This document shows, one piece after another, positions 19,033 through 28,023 of a stretch of DNA of 64,000 nt. Under the pieces are notes generated by a model, which searched no databases, was not told the DNA's origin, and saw only the letters and a list, made by a program, of their open reading frames with translations. Source of the DNA: Rhizobiaceae bacterium (GTDB lineage Bacteria > Pseudomonadota > Alphaproteobacteria > Rhizobiales > Rhizobiaceae). Made by a program: the position numbers and the translations under genes. The first letter of the stretch is position 1, and each line of letters begins with the position of its first letter. The DNA lies in NCBI GenBank assembly GCA_029233925.1, contig JARGOX010000005.1, positions 1 through 64,000 of the forward strand, written 5' to 3'.

Positions 19033-20229
19033 ATGCCGCTAAATGACGCTCGAATACGAGCCCTGAAACCGGGCGAAAAGCCAACCAAACACGGAGACAG
19101 CGGTGGGTTGTTGCTGGTCGTCAATCCAAGCGGCAGCAAGCTCTGGCGAATGGTATATCGCTACAGTGGCAAGCAGAAGCAACTCTCCTTTGGTGCTTGG
19201 CCGGATGTCTCCCTCGCCCAAGCGCGTGCGCACCGGGATGCTGCAAGAAAGCTGCTTGCAGACAATAACGATCCGTCGCTTAAAAAGAAGCAGGACAAAA
19301 TCGCCAAGGCGGAAGCCGAGACCAACACGTTCGCAGCTTTGGCCGATGAGTTCTTGGAGAAGAACACCCGCGAGGGGAAATCGGAAGCGACGCTGAGTAA
19401 AAAGCGCTGGTTGATCGGGCTGGCTCTCAAGGATCTGCAAACCAAGCCAATAGGCGAGATCAACGCGGCAGATATTCTGGTGCCTCTGCGTCGTGTTGAA
19501 GCGCTCGGAAACTATGAGACCGCGCGCCGGCTCCGTGCCGTGATCAGTCAGGTGTTCCGCTATGGAATTGCGACGGCCCGGGTCAACAATGATCCCACCT
19601 TTGGGCTAAAAGGCGCCATCATTGCGCCGACGGTCACGCACCGGGCCGCTTTGACTGATTGGGAATCGTTCACTAAGCTGATCCGGAGTATCTGGGCCTA
19701 CACCGGGACGAATGAAACGCGTGCAGCCATGAAACTGATGGCCCTTCTGTATCCGCGCCCAGGTGAATTAAGGCAGGCTGAATGGGCGGAGTTCGATCTG
19801 GATAAGGCAACATGGACGATACCCGAAGAGCGCGCAAAAATGCGCCGCTCTCACAAGAAGCCGCTACCGCCTATGGCAATTGATGTATTGCGCGAGCAGA
19901 ATCGCCACACCGGCAACCTGCGCCTCCTATTCCCCTCCAGCACATCAATCGAACGGCCGATCAGCGAGAATACAATGAACCTGGCTTTACGCCGGATGGG
20001 TTTCGGAAAACACGAAGCGACTTCCCACGGTTTCCGCGCAACGGCATCCACGTTGCTGAATGAAAGTGGCTTGTGGAATGCCGACGCGATCGAAGCGGAG
20101 TTAGCTCATGTCAGTGGCAATGAAGTCCGGCGCGCTTACCACCGTGCTGTTTACTGGGACGAAAGGATCAGAATGGCGGCATGGTGGGCAGAGAGAATAG
20201 AAAAGGTTTGGGGCGACACAAACCCTTAA
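19033..20229 (+). CDS. int: P4-type tyrosine integrase (DUF4102 N-terminus)
   Basis: 398 residues from the ATG at 19033 (MPLNDARIRALKPGEKP), the usual start of this family. The upstream in-frame stretch from 18907 overlaps the arm-type repeats and is rejected. The DUF4102 domain (1-85; DSGGLLLVVNPSGSKLWRM) is followed by a SAM-like core-binding domain (about 100-190). The catalytic domain has the first Arg in LLYPRPGELRQAEW, HGFRATAST for the HxxR box, and a C-terminal Tyr in AYHRAVYWDERIR. It should integrate and excise the island at the 3' end of the adjacent tRNA-Leu. All catalytic residues are present, so it may still be active. Confidence 0.93.
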   Translation: MPLNDARIRALKPGEKPTKHGDSGGLLLVVNPSGSKLWRMVYRYSGKQKQLSFGAWPDVSLAQARAHRDAARKLLADNNDPSLKKKQDKIAKAEAETNTFAALADEFLEKNTREGKSEATLSKKRWLIGLALKDLQTKPIGEINAADILVPLRRVEALGNYETARRLRAVISQVFRYGIATARVNNDPTFGLKGAIIAPTVTHRAALTDWESFTKLIRSIWAYTGTNETRAAMKLMALLYPRPGELRQAEWAEFDLDKATWTIPEERAKMRRSHKKPLPPMAIDVLREQNRHTGNLRLLFPSSTSIERPISENTMNLALRRMGFGKHEATSHGFRATASTLLNESGLWNADAIEAELAHVSGNEVRRAYHRAVYWDERIRMAAWWAERIEKVWGDTNP

Positions 20230-20688
20230 TACAGAGGTGGTTCGGTTTGTCTGAACAGTTTGATGCGTTTTGCTAATTGGCCTTCCGCCTCGATTATGCC
20301 GCCGCCAGGATTGGCATCAGCGCGTTGAAGTAACAACGCTAACTCATAGACGCGGACACTATGGGGAGCAGGCCAACTTTCATGCACCAGAAACAATTGC
20401 CAGCACGAGCACCAACTTCAGCCAAAAACTTCTGCGCTTTTTTGTTTTTCATTGCTTAAACTCCTGAGAGGATTGAGCAATGAAAGAAAAGCGATTGCAC
20501 TCCTCAGCAAGTATGAGAAACTAGCCATCGACCCACCATCGAACTGCTGGCTGGCTGCACATTGCGACCGGGAGAGGCTATGTCAATCGAGGCTATGGAG
20601 CTGCAACCATGTCAACGAAACTTACGATCCGAATTTCTTGCCTGCACTTTCAAACCTTGTGAGCAATTTGGCGAAACGATAGGTTGAT
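20230..20688. other. intergenic region after integrase
   Basis: No convincing gene is present. A 7-bp inverted repeat CATTGCT/AGCAATG flanks 20451-20483. On the minus strand a 38-codon frame starting near 20453 has a good AGGAG eight bases ahead of its ATG, but I recognise nothing in it. The segment is probably decayed cargo. Confidence 0.4.
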
Positions 20689-21714
20689 ATGAAAATTGTA
20701 ATCCAATGTGCAAAAAGTAAAAAGCAGGGCGGTTTTTTAAAGCTCGATAATGGTCGCCCTGTTGTTTTTGTGGCTGATCCATCCTCTGCGCCATCTGATC
20801 CTGAATATGTTTTTGTACATCCAGACGCAATGCGGTCGGATGGGAAAAGCTGGCGCCAATATCTGATTGAATACAATGCACTGAAACCGCACAATCCTGA
20901 TGGACTATATGCAGCGATTGATCTTTACCGGAACCCCGCTTACGCAGATTTGAAAGATGCTTTTGGCGCTGAAAACCTGTATGTATTGTCAGCCGGTTGG
21001 GGTTTGGTGAGAGGCGATTTTCTGCTGCCGAGCTATAACATCACGTTCAGCTATGCCGGAAAAGCAACACCGTTTATTTCCCGGACTTTACATCCTGATT
21101 TTGCTGATTTCAACATGCTCAACCTTTCGAGCAATGACGAATTGGTTTATCTCGGAGGGCGGGATTACATCCCTTTGTTCTGTGAGTTGAGCCAATCTTA
21201 TGCGGGAAAACGCACAATCCTTTTCAACTCAGAAACGCCGCCGGATGCGACTGGGTGTTCGTTGACGAGATTTGAGACTGAGGTTAACACAAACTGGCAC
21301 TATGTGTGCGCTCACGCCTTTGCAGATGCAGAGAGAAGCGGCAAGCAATTCCTCGGCGTAATGTCACCAAAAAAGGGAACTGCTGAAGATCTGAAATTCG
21401 TATATCGAGAAGCGCCGCCCAATTCAGAAAAAAAGTCGCGTGGCAAAGGTTTATCCGTGGGCAAATATGCGCCTTTGTTTGATTATCTTACTGCTTTGCC
21501 TCTGAAGACCAATCAGGTCACCCTGACCTATTCCCAAATTGAGGAAATACTGTCAGCGCCTCTACCACCATCGGCTACAACACACGCTTCGGTTTGGTGG
21601 GCAAATGGTGGACATTCCCAAGCGAACTGCTGGCTGAAAGCAGGCTTTCGGCGTGATGGTTTGCGAATCGGCCAATCCACGGACACCCGTTGGGTTCGGT
21701 TCAGCCGCTACTAG
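20689..21714 (+). CDS. YaaA/DUF6884-like protein fused to a DUF7662 domain
   Basis: 341 residues. The N-terminal half (about 1-190) begins KIVIQCAKSKKQGG, a C-x-K-S-K start, and continues to LYVLSAGWGLVRGDFLLPSY. That pairing is typical of the YaaA/DUF6884 fold, which occurs in oxidative-stress proteins and in nucleic-acid-modification loci. The C-terminal part (about 255-341; KYAPLFDYLTALP, TLTYSQIEEIL, HASVWWANGGHSQANCWLKAG) matches the small DUF7662 domain. It is the first cargo gene behind the integrase, has lower GC than its core neighbours, and sits on the plus strand facing the BREX operon. A defence or nucleic-acid role is inference from context only. Confidence 0.6.
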   Translation: MKIVIQCAKSKKQGGFLKLDNGRPVVFVADPSSAPSDPEYVFVHPDAMRSDGKSWRQYLIEYNALKPHNPDGLYAAIDLYRNPAYADLKDAFGAENLYVLSAGWGLVRGDFLLPSYNITFSYAGKATPFISRTLHPDFADFNMLNLSSNDELVYLGGRDYIPLFCELSQSYAGKRTILFNSETPPDATGCSLTRFETEVNTNWHYVCAHAFADAERSGKQFLGVMSPKKGTAEDLKFVYREAPPNSEKKSRGKGLSVGKYAPLFDYLTALPLKTNQVTLTYSQIEEILSAPLPPSATTHASVWWANGGHSQANCWLKAGFRRDGLRIGQSTDTRWVRFSRY

Positions 21715-21848
21715 AGTGGTATATCTTCCAGAAAATTCAGGAGATGCAGGAATATGCAACGATGTCGCTATCGATATACAACAACGAACGACCCAACATA
21801 GCCATTCGCGGCATCACGCCGGCCATGAAACTCAAACGGGCTGCATGA
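21714..21848 (+). pseudogene. IS3-family transposase C-terminal remnant
   Basis: The frame reads EWYIFQKIQEMQEYA and then YNNERPNIAIRGITPAMKL before a TGA. This is the characteristic C-terminus of IS3-group OrfB transposases (a DDE integrase fold). Only about 44 codons remain, with no start and no catalytic residues. It overlaps the end of the preceding gene by one base. Confidence 0.85.
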
Positions 21849-21951
21849 AGGCCATTTATTAATCCCGTGAAAAATGGGAGTATTGCCGGATGATTACCAT
21901 AGACTAATTTTGGACCTATGCGTACTTCACATCTTTATAAGGCAGGGACAA

Positions 21952-22281
21952 ATGGTATTCCGTGAACACAAAATATTGTTTTCAATGGCTTTGTGCTTAT
22001 CTATCGCAGGCATTGGACAGGCAGCATCAGCAACGTTGCTGAAAGACGGTCAGATGGTCTATCTCAATTTTACAGCCGGTGCGGCGAGCAGCATGCAGGG
22101 CAGTCGGGGCACAGGCAAGTTCCGGCAAGGTTTCGATGCAGCGGCAGGTACGTTTGGACCAGCCAAGGTCCTCAAGCACACCGCGACAGAACTGCGTTTC
22201 AAGGGCAGAATCGATGACTGCACGTTGAAAGCGGATCGAACGGTGACCTGCAAATCAGGGTCTCTTGGCACTTGGCGATAA
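21952..22281 (+). CDS. small exported protein, unknown
   Basis: 109 residues from the ATG at 21952. An N-terminal signal peptide (ILFSMALCLSIAGIGQAASA) is followed by an 80-residue mature part containing YLNFTAGAASSMQG, TELRFKGRIDDCTLKADR and TVTCKSGSLGTWR. The two cysteines (in DDCTLK and VTCKS) could form a disulfide in a small beta-sheet domain. I do not recognise the family. It sits inside the island, before the BREX operon, which is transcribed towards it. Confidence 0.5.
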   Translation: MVFREHKILFSMALCLSIAGIGQAASATLLKDGQMVYLNFTAGAASSMQGSRGTGKFRQGFDAAAGTFGPAKVLKHTATELRFKGRIDDCTLKADRTVTCKSGSLGTWR

Positions 22282-22382
22282 GGGCCGAATTTTAAGGCCA
22301 ATTTTTCAGATTATCGCCGGGCTCTTTGCATGCCAATCATAACAGACCGCGGCGTTTCCATCATTTGAAACCCGCAGTGCAG

Positions 22383-22424
22383 GCACTGCGTTGTATTTGA
22401 AAGCGTCTCGCCAACACGCAGTGC
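22383..22424 (-). repeat. inverted repeat downstream of BREX operon
   Basis: GCACTGCGT and ACGCAGTGC form a perfect 9-bp stem with a 24-base loop, about 80 bp past the brxA stop. There is no T-run, so it is not a standard terminator. It may stabilise the operon transcript or mark an old junction. Confidence 0.4.
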
Positions 22425-22502
22425 AATCCTTCTGCGCATCACTGTGATAGTTCGTGGGTCTTGAAACCCCGTTTTGGCGAAAGTCGGTTAAAAATGCTTG
22501 AT

Positions 22503-23219
22503 CTAGCCTGAGAGGTCAACGATTTGGTTGCTCGCGCTGTCGACCCGCATTTCAAGGGAACCGCTTCCTGATAGGACGTAGGATAGTGAACTCCCTAACC
22601 TGAAAGGATAGATCAACGGATGCGCGTCGAGATTGGCAATGGTCAAAGAGCGCCCCACGTGCCTCAGGCAGGCTTCGACGAGCCAGGGGACAACGGCTGA
22701 CTCTTGAATATCCATCGGCGATTTTCGAACGATCTGCTTTCCCCTGTTTGGTCTTTCGATGGCACCCCAACTCGCTTGAGACTGGAGAACCATATTGGTC
22801 ATACGGCGCGTGCCCTCTCGTTCTCCGTAGATTTCGGCCATGCGCCTGTGGACTTCTGCCGAGGTGCAATCACCCTGAAGACTGGTCAACCGGCCAACGA
22901 TCTCCGCAACGCGACCGAAGAATGGATAGGTGGCGATCGCCATGCCCCAAGTGAGAGCCGCAACTGATGTACCCGGCACATTGCGGTAAATCTGAACACC
23001 GCGATCCGAGAATTCGACGAGATCCGGTAGGGGGTCCAGCCAAAGACGATTGAGCACCGTGCGGGTCTTCTTCCTGGCCGCTGGGCCGGAATGCGACGCG
23101 TCGAGGAGCTCAGAGAGATCCTCGAGAGCTGCGGCCCCCGATCTTATGCGCAGGGCGGTTGCCGCCCATTCCAATTGGATGAAGCGGTCAAAGCCGATTT
23201 GAGGGGAAGCCGAGTTCAT
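22503..23219 (-). CDS. brxA: BREX protein BrxA (DUF1819)
   Basis: 238 residues of the DUF1819/BrxA family, a small mainly helical DNA-binding protein of BREX systems. Its segments ALEDLSELLDASHSGPAARKKTRTVLNRLW and LIYPFRLGSSLSYVLSG fit a winged-helix-like body. It is the last gene of the operon, as is usual in type 3 BREX. Its ATG overlaps the pglZ stop (ATGA), so translation is coupled. The molecular role of BrxA in exclusion of phage is not settled. Confidence 0.82.
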   Translation of the reverse strand: MNSASPQIGFDRFIQLEWAATALRIRSGAAALEDLSELLDASHSGPAARKKTRTVLNRLWLDPLPDLVEFSDRGVQIYRNVPGTSVAALTWGMAIATYPFFGRVAEIVGRLTSLQGDCTSAEVHRRMAEIYGEREGTRRMTNMVLQSQASWGAIERPNRGKQIVRKSPMDIQESAVVPWLVEACLRHVGRSLTIANLDAHPLIYPFRLGSSLSYVLSGSGSLEMRVDSASNQIVDLSG

Positions 23220-25213
23220 GACGTCGTTTTCTTTATGGTTATTCTTGTGAATGGAACGATCAGCTCTTCCACAGAAGCCCCGCCGTGCGCAACGATTTGA
23301 TTTCCTTCTGTGACAAATGCTCCCCGGGTGTCGGCGTATACAGGTAAAAAGTCGGGCGGCAGTCCAGGGCTATCGAACCGAAATGCATTGATTTCGGGTG
23401 GAACCGAACCTGCCAGGGATTCACTGCGATAGGTGCGAACTCTTTCGCCCCGAAGTTCGGACACGACTCCCTGGTTGAGGCGACCGATACCTTCCGCATC
23501 GACGTTTCCGTGATCAGCCGTGAGGTAAATGTTATATCCATACTTGGTGAGCAGCAGGACCAGCTTCTCGATGAAGCCAGTTTCGCACCACGCGCTGACT
23601 TGCCCGGCAATGCCTCGCTTACCCAGCATCGCCCCGTGAACGATCTCATCGATCATGTCGACGACGATTCCCGCAACCTTCGTCGACGGTCTGGAAATGG
23701 CTTCCTCCAACTCAGACAGCTGTTCCGTCCGCTTCAGGCCCTTCTGGTAGACGATCTCCGGCGTGCGAAGGCCGTTGTCCTGCCAGAAGCGCGACCACAA
23801 GGCGGGCTCCCTAGATGTTGACTCTATTGAGTTCGCGAATTCGCGGGGCTTGAGACCGGAGAACAAAGCCTGTCGGGAGACGGATGTCAAAGTGGGCAAC
23901 CATGCGAAACACCCACCCTCATCCGCAGAAAAGCCGGGGACTGTTGCCGCCAAGTGTTCCCGGATTTGGACCCATTGATCCATCGCCAGGCCATCGAAAA
24001 CCAGGAGTGCAATTCTTTCCTCGCCAGCGCTCCGGCGCAATGCGAGGTACCGCGGCACATGATGAACCATCACCGGACCCTTCGCTGCCGGAAGAGATGG
24101 CAGGTCGGCAAAATGCTGGAGCAGCCAGTCTTTCAAACGTTCGTCTGCGTCGCGCTGCAATGTACGGACTTGCTTCAGTATCGGCTGAGCATTTCCGTTG
24201 CTCAGACCGTTGAACCGCGAGATTACCTCACCCAAACGTCGTGCAAACTCCACCCAATCGCGATGCGATGAATCGACCCTCGGCATGTCTTGTGCGATTT
24301 TCTTTGCGCCTTCGGCGACAAGATCGCTGATCGCGTTGGGAGCTTCAACCAGACCTACCCTGGTCCAGTCCGGCAGATCGTGCGACAGACCGGCCGCTTC
24401 GACGGGCTGCAGTACCCCCTCTAGAAACATTGTATCGACGTGCCCCCAGACGTCCGGGTGTTCGAAGGGAACAGAAAACGCTCTGGTCGCAATTTGCGTC
24501 CCCTCGGCTGACGCGTCATCATTTTGGATGCCGTACTGCAGCAAGAAGCGCAGCCATGCATCCTGGACGACGCGCACCATGTAGCTCTTAGACGAGAGCA
24601 GCGCGGTGATGGGCAGCCCGCCAAGAGGTGTTTCCTTCAAAATCGTTGCTACATGCTCGGCGAGCAAATCCGGCAATCCCGCGCCGCGATAATGAAGTCG
24701 CAGAACCTCTCGCCAGAAATCCGTTGGCCTGCTGAGCAGGTAAGGGCTGATGCGGAAGATGTGGGTGAGGATGAAGTCCTTGGTCGCTCCTTCTCCGAGC
24801 GGCTGAGTGGCATGTGTGTTGTGCGCCAGGAACAGGGCTTCATGGTGTTCCGAGTCGATCTGCCTGATCACGCTATAACTCAGCCTGGGAAACAGATCCG
24901 CCAAGCTCAGGCTGACCCTGCGCCCCATACGAACATAGTCCCATGGCAGCGTGTTCAGATCAGTTCCCCGCAGCTGCAAGATGAGAGCTTCTGCGGAACC
25001 ATTTTCACCACGATCCCAGGCGGCCCGGTAACGCTCTTCGTACTCTGTGCGGAAACTGATCGGATCGTCGAAAGGCAAAACTTCGAAGCCTCGCTCCCGA
25101 AGCCCGCGAAGGATGTGTTCATCCAGCAACAGATCGTCCGGGTCGCAAGCGATCCAGAAGCGGGACAGTTCAGCAGGAAACGCCTGCAAGATGCGGTCAG
25201 TCCAGGCGCTCAT
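23216..25213 (-). CDS. pglZ: BREX phosphatase-like protein PglZ
   Basis: 665 residues. The central and C-terminal part (about 380-600) is the PglZ alkaline-phosphatase-superfamily domain. The first metal-binding aspartate is in ALLVFDGLAMDQW, a second conserved block is IVVDMIDEIVHG, and a later metal site is YLTADHGNVDAEG. The N-terminal 370 residues are the variable helical part. PglZ is the one protein found in all BREX types and binds or supports the methyltransferase complex. Its ATG overlaps the stop of the helicase gene (ATGA), and its stop overlaps brxA. Confidence 0.92.
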   Translation of the reverse strand: MSAWTDRILQAFPAELSRFWIACDPDDLLLDEHILRGLRERGFEVLPFDDPISFRTEYEERYRAAWDRGENGSAEALILQLRGTDLNTLPWDYVRMGRRVSLSLADLFPRLSYSVIRQIDSEHHEALFLAHNTHATQPLGEGATKDFILTHIFRISPYLLSRPTDFWREVLRLHYRGAGLPDLLAEHVATILKETPLGGLPITALLSSKSYMVRVVQDAWLRFLLQYGIQNDDASAEGTQIATRAFSVPFEHPDVWGHVDTMFLEGVLQPVEAAGLSHDLPDWTRVGLVEAPNAISDLVAEGAKKIAQDMPRVDSSHRDWVEFARRLGEVISRFNGLSNGNAQPILKQVRTLQRDADERLKDWLLQHFADLPSLPAAKGPVMVHHVPRYLALRRSAGEERIALLVFDGLAMDQWVQIREHLAATVPGFSADEGGCFAWLPTLTSVSRQALFSGLKPREFANSIESTSREPALWSRFWQDNGLRTPEIVYQKGLKRTEQLSELEEAISRPSTKVAGIVVDMIDEIVHGAMLGKRGIAGQVSAWCETGFIEKLVLLLTKYGYNIYLTADHGNVDAEGIGRLNQGVVSELRGERVRTYRSESLAGSVPPEINAFRFDSPGLPPDFLPVYADTRGAFVTEGNQIVAHGGASVEELIVPFTRITIKKTTS

Positions 25214-28023
25214 GGTGCACCCGGCAAAGGTTCACCGACGCGCACTATAAGGACGGCATTGAGATCGGGCGTGTAAGCCTCGGCAGCATCGAGCTGCACC
25301 AAACGGGCATCATGGTCGGCCTGCAGACGCTTGCGACGGTAGTCTCGAACCGTCTGCAGGCCGATCCGGCCGATGGCCTGGTATCGAGCGTCATAGGCGT
25401 AGTGGGCGCGCTCGCGCTCTTCTTGAATCCGGGTCCGGTGCTCCTCGACCAAATCACTGAAGATGCGCTCACCTTGAGCAAGAGCCGCATTCCTCGACCG
25501 GTCGAACCAGCCTTCGGCATTTCCTTCGGCGATTGTTCCTATCCGCTCGACCTGCTCCGTGAGAAGCAGATCCCATATCCTTTTAGCTGTCGGCAGGAAG
25601 GTTCGCCCTTCGTCGTTTACGAACACAGATAAAAAGCGTTTTCGACTGAAGTCATCAGCAGACAGACTGATCTCCCAAAGCGACCAGACACCCTGGATGC
25701 TGTCAGGCAGTCCGGCAATCCGGACTGTTGGCAAGGGTTGACCCGACACGCAACGCGGCAGATCGCTGATCACCGCCCGAGCCCTTGGATCTTCAAGCGT
25801 CACCCATTCGATATCGGGCCGGTCTTGTGCTGTTCTTGCGTCGAAACAGACTTTGGCTGACACGCTGCCATCCGCCCAACGCACCCGCCATGCATCGGCC
25901 TCCTTGACCGCATCACCACCACGCGCGGGAAGTCCTGTCGTGATCGCTCGCTCTAGCCAGAACTGCGCTGGGTGGTCCCGCCATTTGCGAGCAGCATCTG
26001 CATCGAGCGCGTGCCCGCCCGACAGGAGCTCGCTGCTCTTGCGGCTCTCCGCAATCGTCGTTCGAAGCTGCGACACGACGGCGTCGCATTCGCTTTCGAT
26101 CGCATCGGGATTTTGGAGGCCCTGGACAAACAATTCATCGAACAAAGGCTCTGTTTCGACCGAGTCCATCACGTCAGCTGCTTTGTCCACGCCAAACTCT
26201 TCGGCGATGACAGCCAGCTTGCTCTCAAGGACTTCACGGACACGATGCTCGACCGTGTCCTCCAGCACGAAGTTGATCGCGCGAACAACGTGTGGCTGCC
26301 CGATACGATCGACGCGGCCGATGCGCTGTTCAACGCGCATCGGGTTCCACGGCATATCGAAGTTGACGATGATGTGACAAAATTGAAGGTTCAGACCTTC
26401 GCCGCCAGCGTCAGTCGAGATCAGAATGCGGACATCACGCGAGAAAACCTGTTGGGCCCGCGAACGTGCGTCGAGGTCCATACTGCCATTCAGCGTGGCA
26501 ACCGAGAAACCGCGGCTTTCGAGGAACTCTGCGAGCATTGCCTGTGTTGGCACAAACTCGGTAAAGACCAGAACCTTCAACTCTGGATCATTCTCTTCCT
26601 GCTGAAGCTTGTAGATCATTTCCAGGAGTGCTTCGGCTTTGGCATCCGTCCCCTGTGCTTCCGTTGATCGGGCGAGTTCGAGCAGTGTATCGACTTCCGC
26701 CTTCTCCATCTCCCAACCCCGGGTCTGGACGGCGAGATCCACTTGGGATTGTCCGTCAAGTTCTGCCCATTCATCGACCTCGTCCGTTTCAAACAGGGAT
26801 GGTTGGAGCTGCGGCTGGTCCAGCAAGGCTTGCCGCTTTTCGAGCGTCGTGCGGATGGCGGCCGTGCTGGAGGTCACGAGCCGTTGCATCAAGATCATCA
26901 GGAAGCCGATGTGCCGTTGCTTTGCGGCCATGGCCTGGTTGTAGCCGTGGCGGACGTAGTCTGTAACGGCCTCGTAGAGCTTTTGCTGGGCTGCGTGACG
27001 GTCCTGCCAGGCAACTGGGTGAAGCCTGGTCATGCGCGGCTTGAAGAGTGGTTTGCCTTCGGCGTCGATTGTGATGCGTTTTTCGGTGCGCACGACAAAA
27101 GGGCGCACTCGATCGCTTGAGATACTGCTCTCATCGGGGAAGGAATCCCGGTCCAGCAGTTGCATAAGTCGATGGAACTGATCGGTCTTGCCCTGATGGG
27201 GCGTTGCCGACAGGAGCAACAGGTAGGGGGCAGCCTCTGCCAGCGCCGCGCCGAGCTTGTAGCGCGCAACCTGGTCCGTGCTTCCGCCCATACGATGCGC
27301 TTCATCTATGATCACCAGATCCCAGGACGCCGAAATCAGATCCTCGAAGCGCTCGCGGTTGTAGGTGCTAAGCTGCTCAAGGCTCCAGCCGCGACGACTT
27401 TCGAGCGGCTTCACGGAATCCAGCGAGCAGATGACTTGGTCATGCATTCGCCATAGGTTTTCCTCGTCGCTGCGCCATTGGCGAAAGGCGGACAACGCGG
27501 CCGGTTCAATGAACTGGAACTGCTCGCCGAAATGCAGGCGCATCTCTGCCTGCCATTGCCTCACCAACCCTTTGGGTGCGACGACGAGGATCCGTTTCGC
27601 CATCCCGCGCAGCTTGAGTTCGCTAAGGATGAGACCGGCCTCAATCGTCTTGCCGAGCCCCACCTCGTCCGCCAGCAGATAGCGGATCCTGTCCCGGCTC
27701 ATGGCCCGGTTTAACGCATAGAGCTGGTGCGGCAGCGGAACGACGCTGGATTGGATCGGCGCCAGCAGGAGGTTGTCCTCCAGGGCGTCCAGAAGCTTCG
27801 CGGCCGCCGCAGTGTGGAGGACATGGTCGACCGTCGGTTGGACAGTGTCGAGCGCGCTCAGGTCGCCTGCACGGGCACGGACGACGGCATCCTTGCCGGG
27901 CAGCCAGACCCGATAGGCGACTTCGCCCCAGATCTCCTCCCGATCAACCACTCGGCAGGGTGCGGCATGTCGATCATGCCAGCACCATTCGCCGATGCCG
28001 TGTCCGCTAGCTGCATGCGTCAA
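25210..28023 (-). CDS. brxHII: BREX type 3 SNF2-family helicase BrxHII
   Basis: 937 residues. A short N-terminal domain (WCWHDRHAAPCRVVDREE) is followed by the SNF2/DEAH motor. It has Walker A LADEVGLGKTIEAG (about 122), the DEAH box IIDEAHRMGG, motif III LLSATPHQGKTDQF, the linker VFTEFVPTQAML, motif V ISTDAGGEGLNLQFC and motif VI QRIGRVDRIGQ. A long helical C-terminal region follows (about 620-937). It is the translocase of type 3 BREX. The start is a TTG whose last two bases overlap the TGA of pglX; no better start is visible, so expression probably depends on coupled re-initiation. Confidence 0.93.
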   Translation of the reverse strand: MTHAASGHGIGEWCWHDRHAAPCRVVDREEIWGEVAYRVWLPGKDAVVRARAGDLSALDTVQPTVDHVLHTAAAAKLLDALEDNLLLAPIQSSVVPLPHQLYALNRAMSRDRIRYLLADEVGLGKTIEAGLILSELKLRGMAKRILVVAPKGLVRQWQAEMRLHFGEQFQFIEPAALSAFRQWRSDEENLWRMHDQVICSLDSVKPLESRRGWSLEQLSTYNRERFEDLISASWDLVIIDEAHRMGGSTDQVARYKLGAALAEAAPYLLLLSATPHQGKTDQFHRLMQLLDRDSFPDESSISSDRVRPFVVRTEKRITIDAEGKPLFKPRMTRLHPVAWQDRHAAQQKLYEAVTDYVRHGYNQAMAAKQRHIGFLMILMQRLVTSSTAAIRTTLEKRQALLDQPQLQPSLFETDEVDEWAELDGQSQVDLAVQTRGWEMEKAEVDTLLELARSTEAQGTDAKAEALLEMIYKLQQEENDPELKVLVFTEFVPTQAMLAEFLESRGFSVATLNGSMDLDARSRAQQVFSRDVRILISTDAGGEGLNLQFCHIIVNFDMPWNPMRVEQRIGRVDRIGQPHVVRAINFVLEDTVEHRVREVLESKLAVIAEEFGVDKAADVMDSVETEPLFDELFVQGLQNPDAIESECDAVVSQLRTTIAESRKSSELLSGGHALDADAARKWRDHPAQFWLERAITTGLPARGGDAVKEADAWRVRWADGSVSAKVCFDARTAQDRPDIEWVTLEDPRARAVISDLPRCVSGQPLPTVRIAGLPDSIQGVWSLWEISLSADDFSRKRFLSVFVNDEGRTFLPTAKRIWDLLLTEQVERIGTIAEGNAEGWFDRSRNAALAQGERIFSDLVEEHRTRIQEERERAHYAYDARYQAIGRIGLQTVRDYRRKRLQADHDARLVQLDAAEAYTPDLNAVLIVRVGEPLPGAP

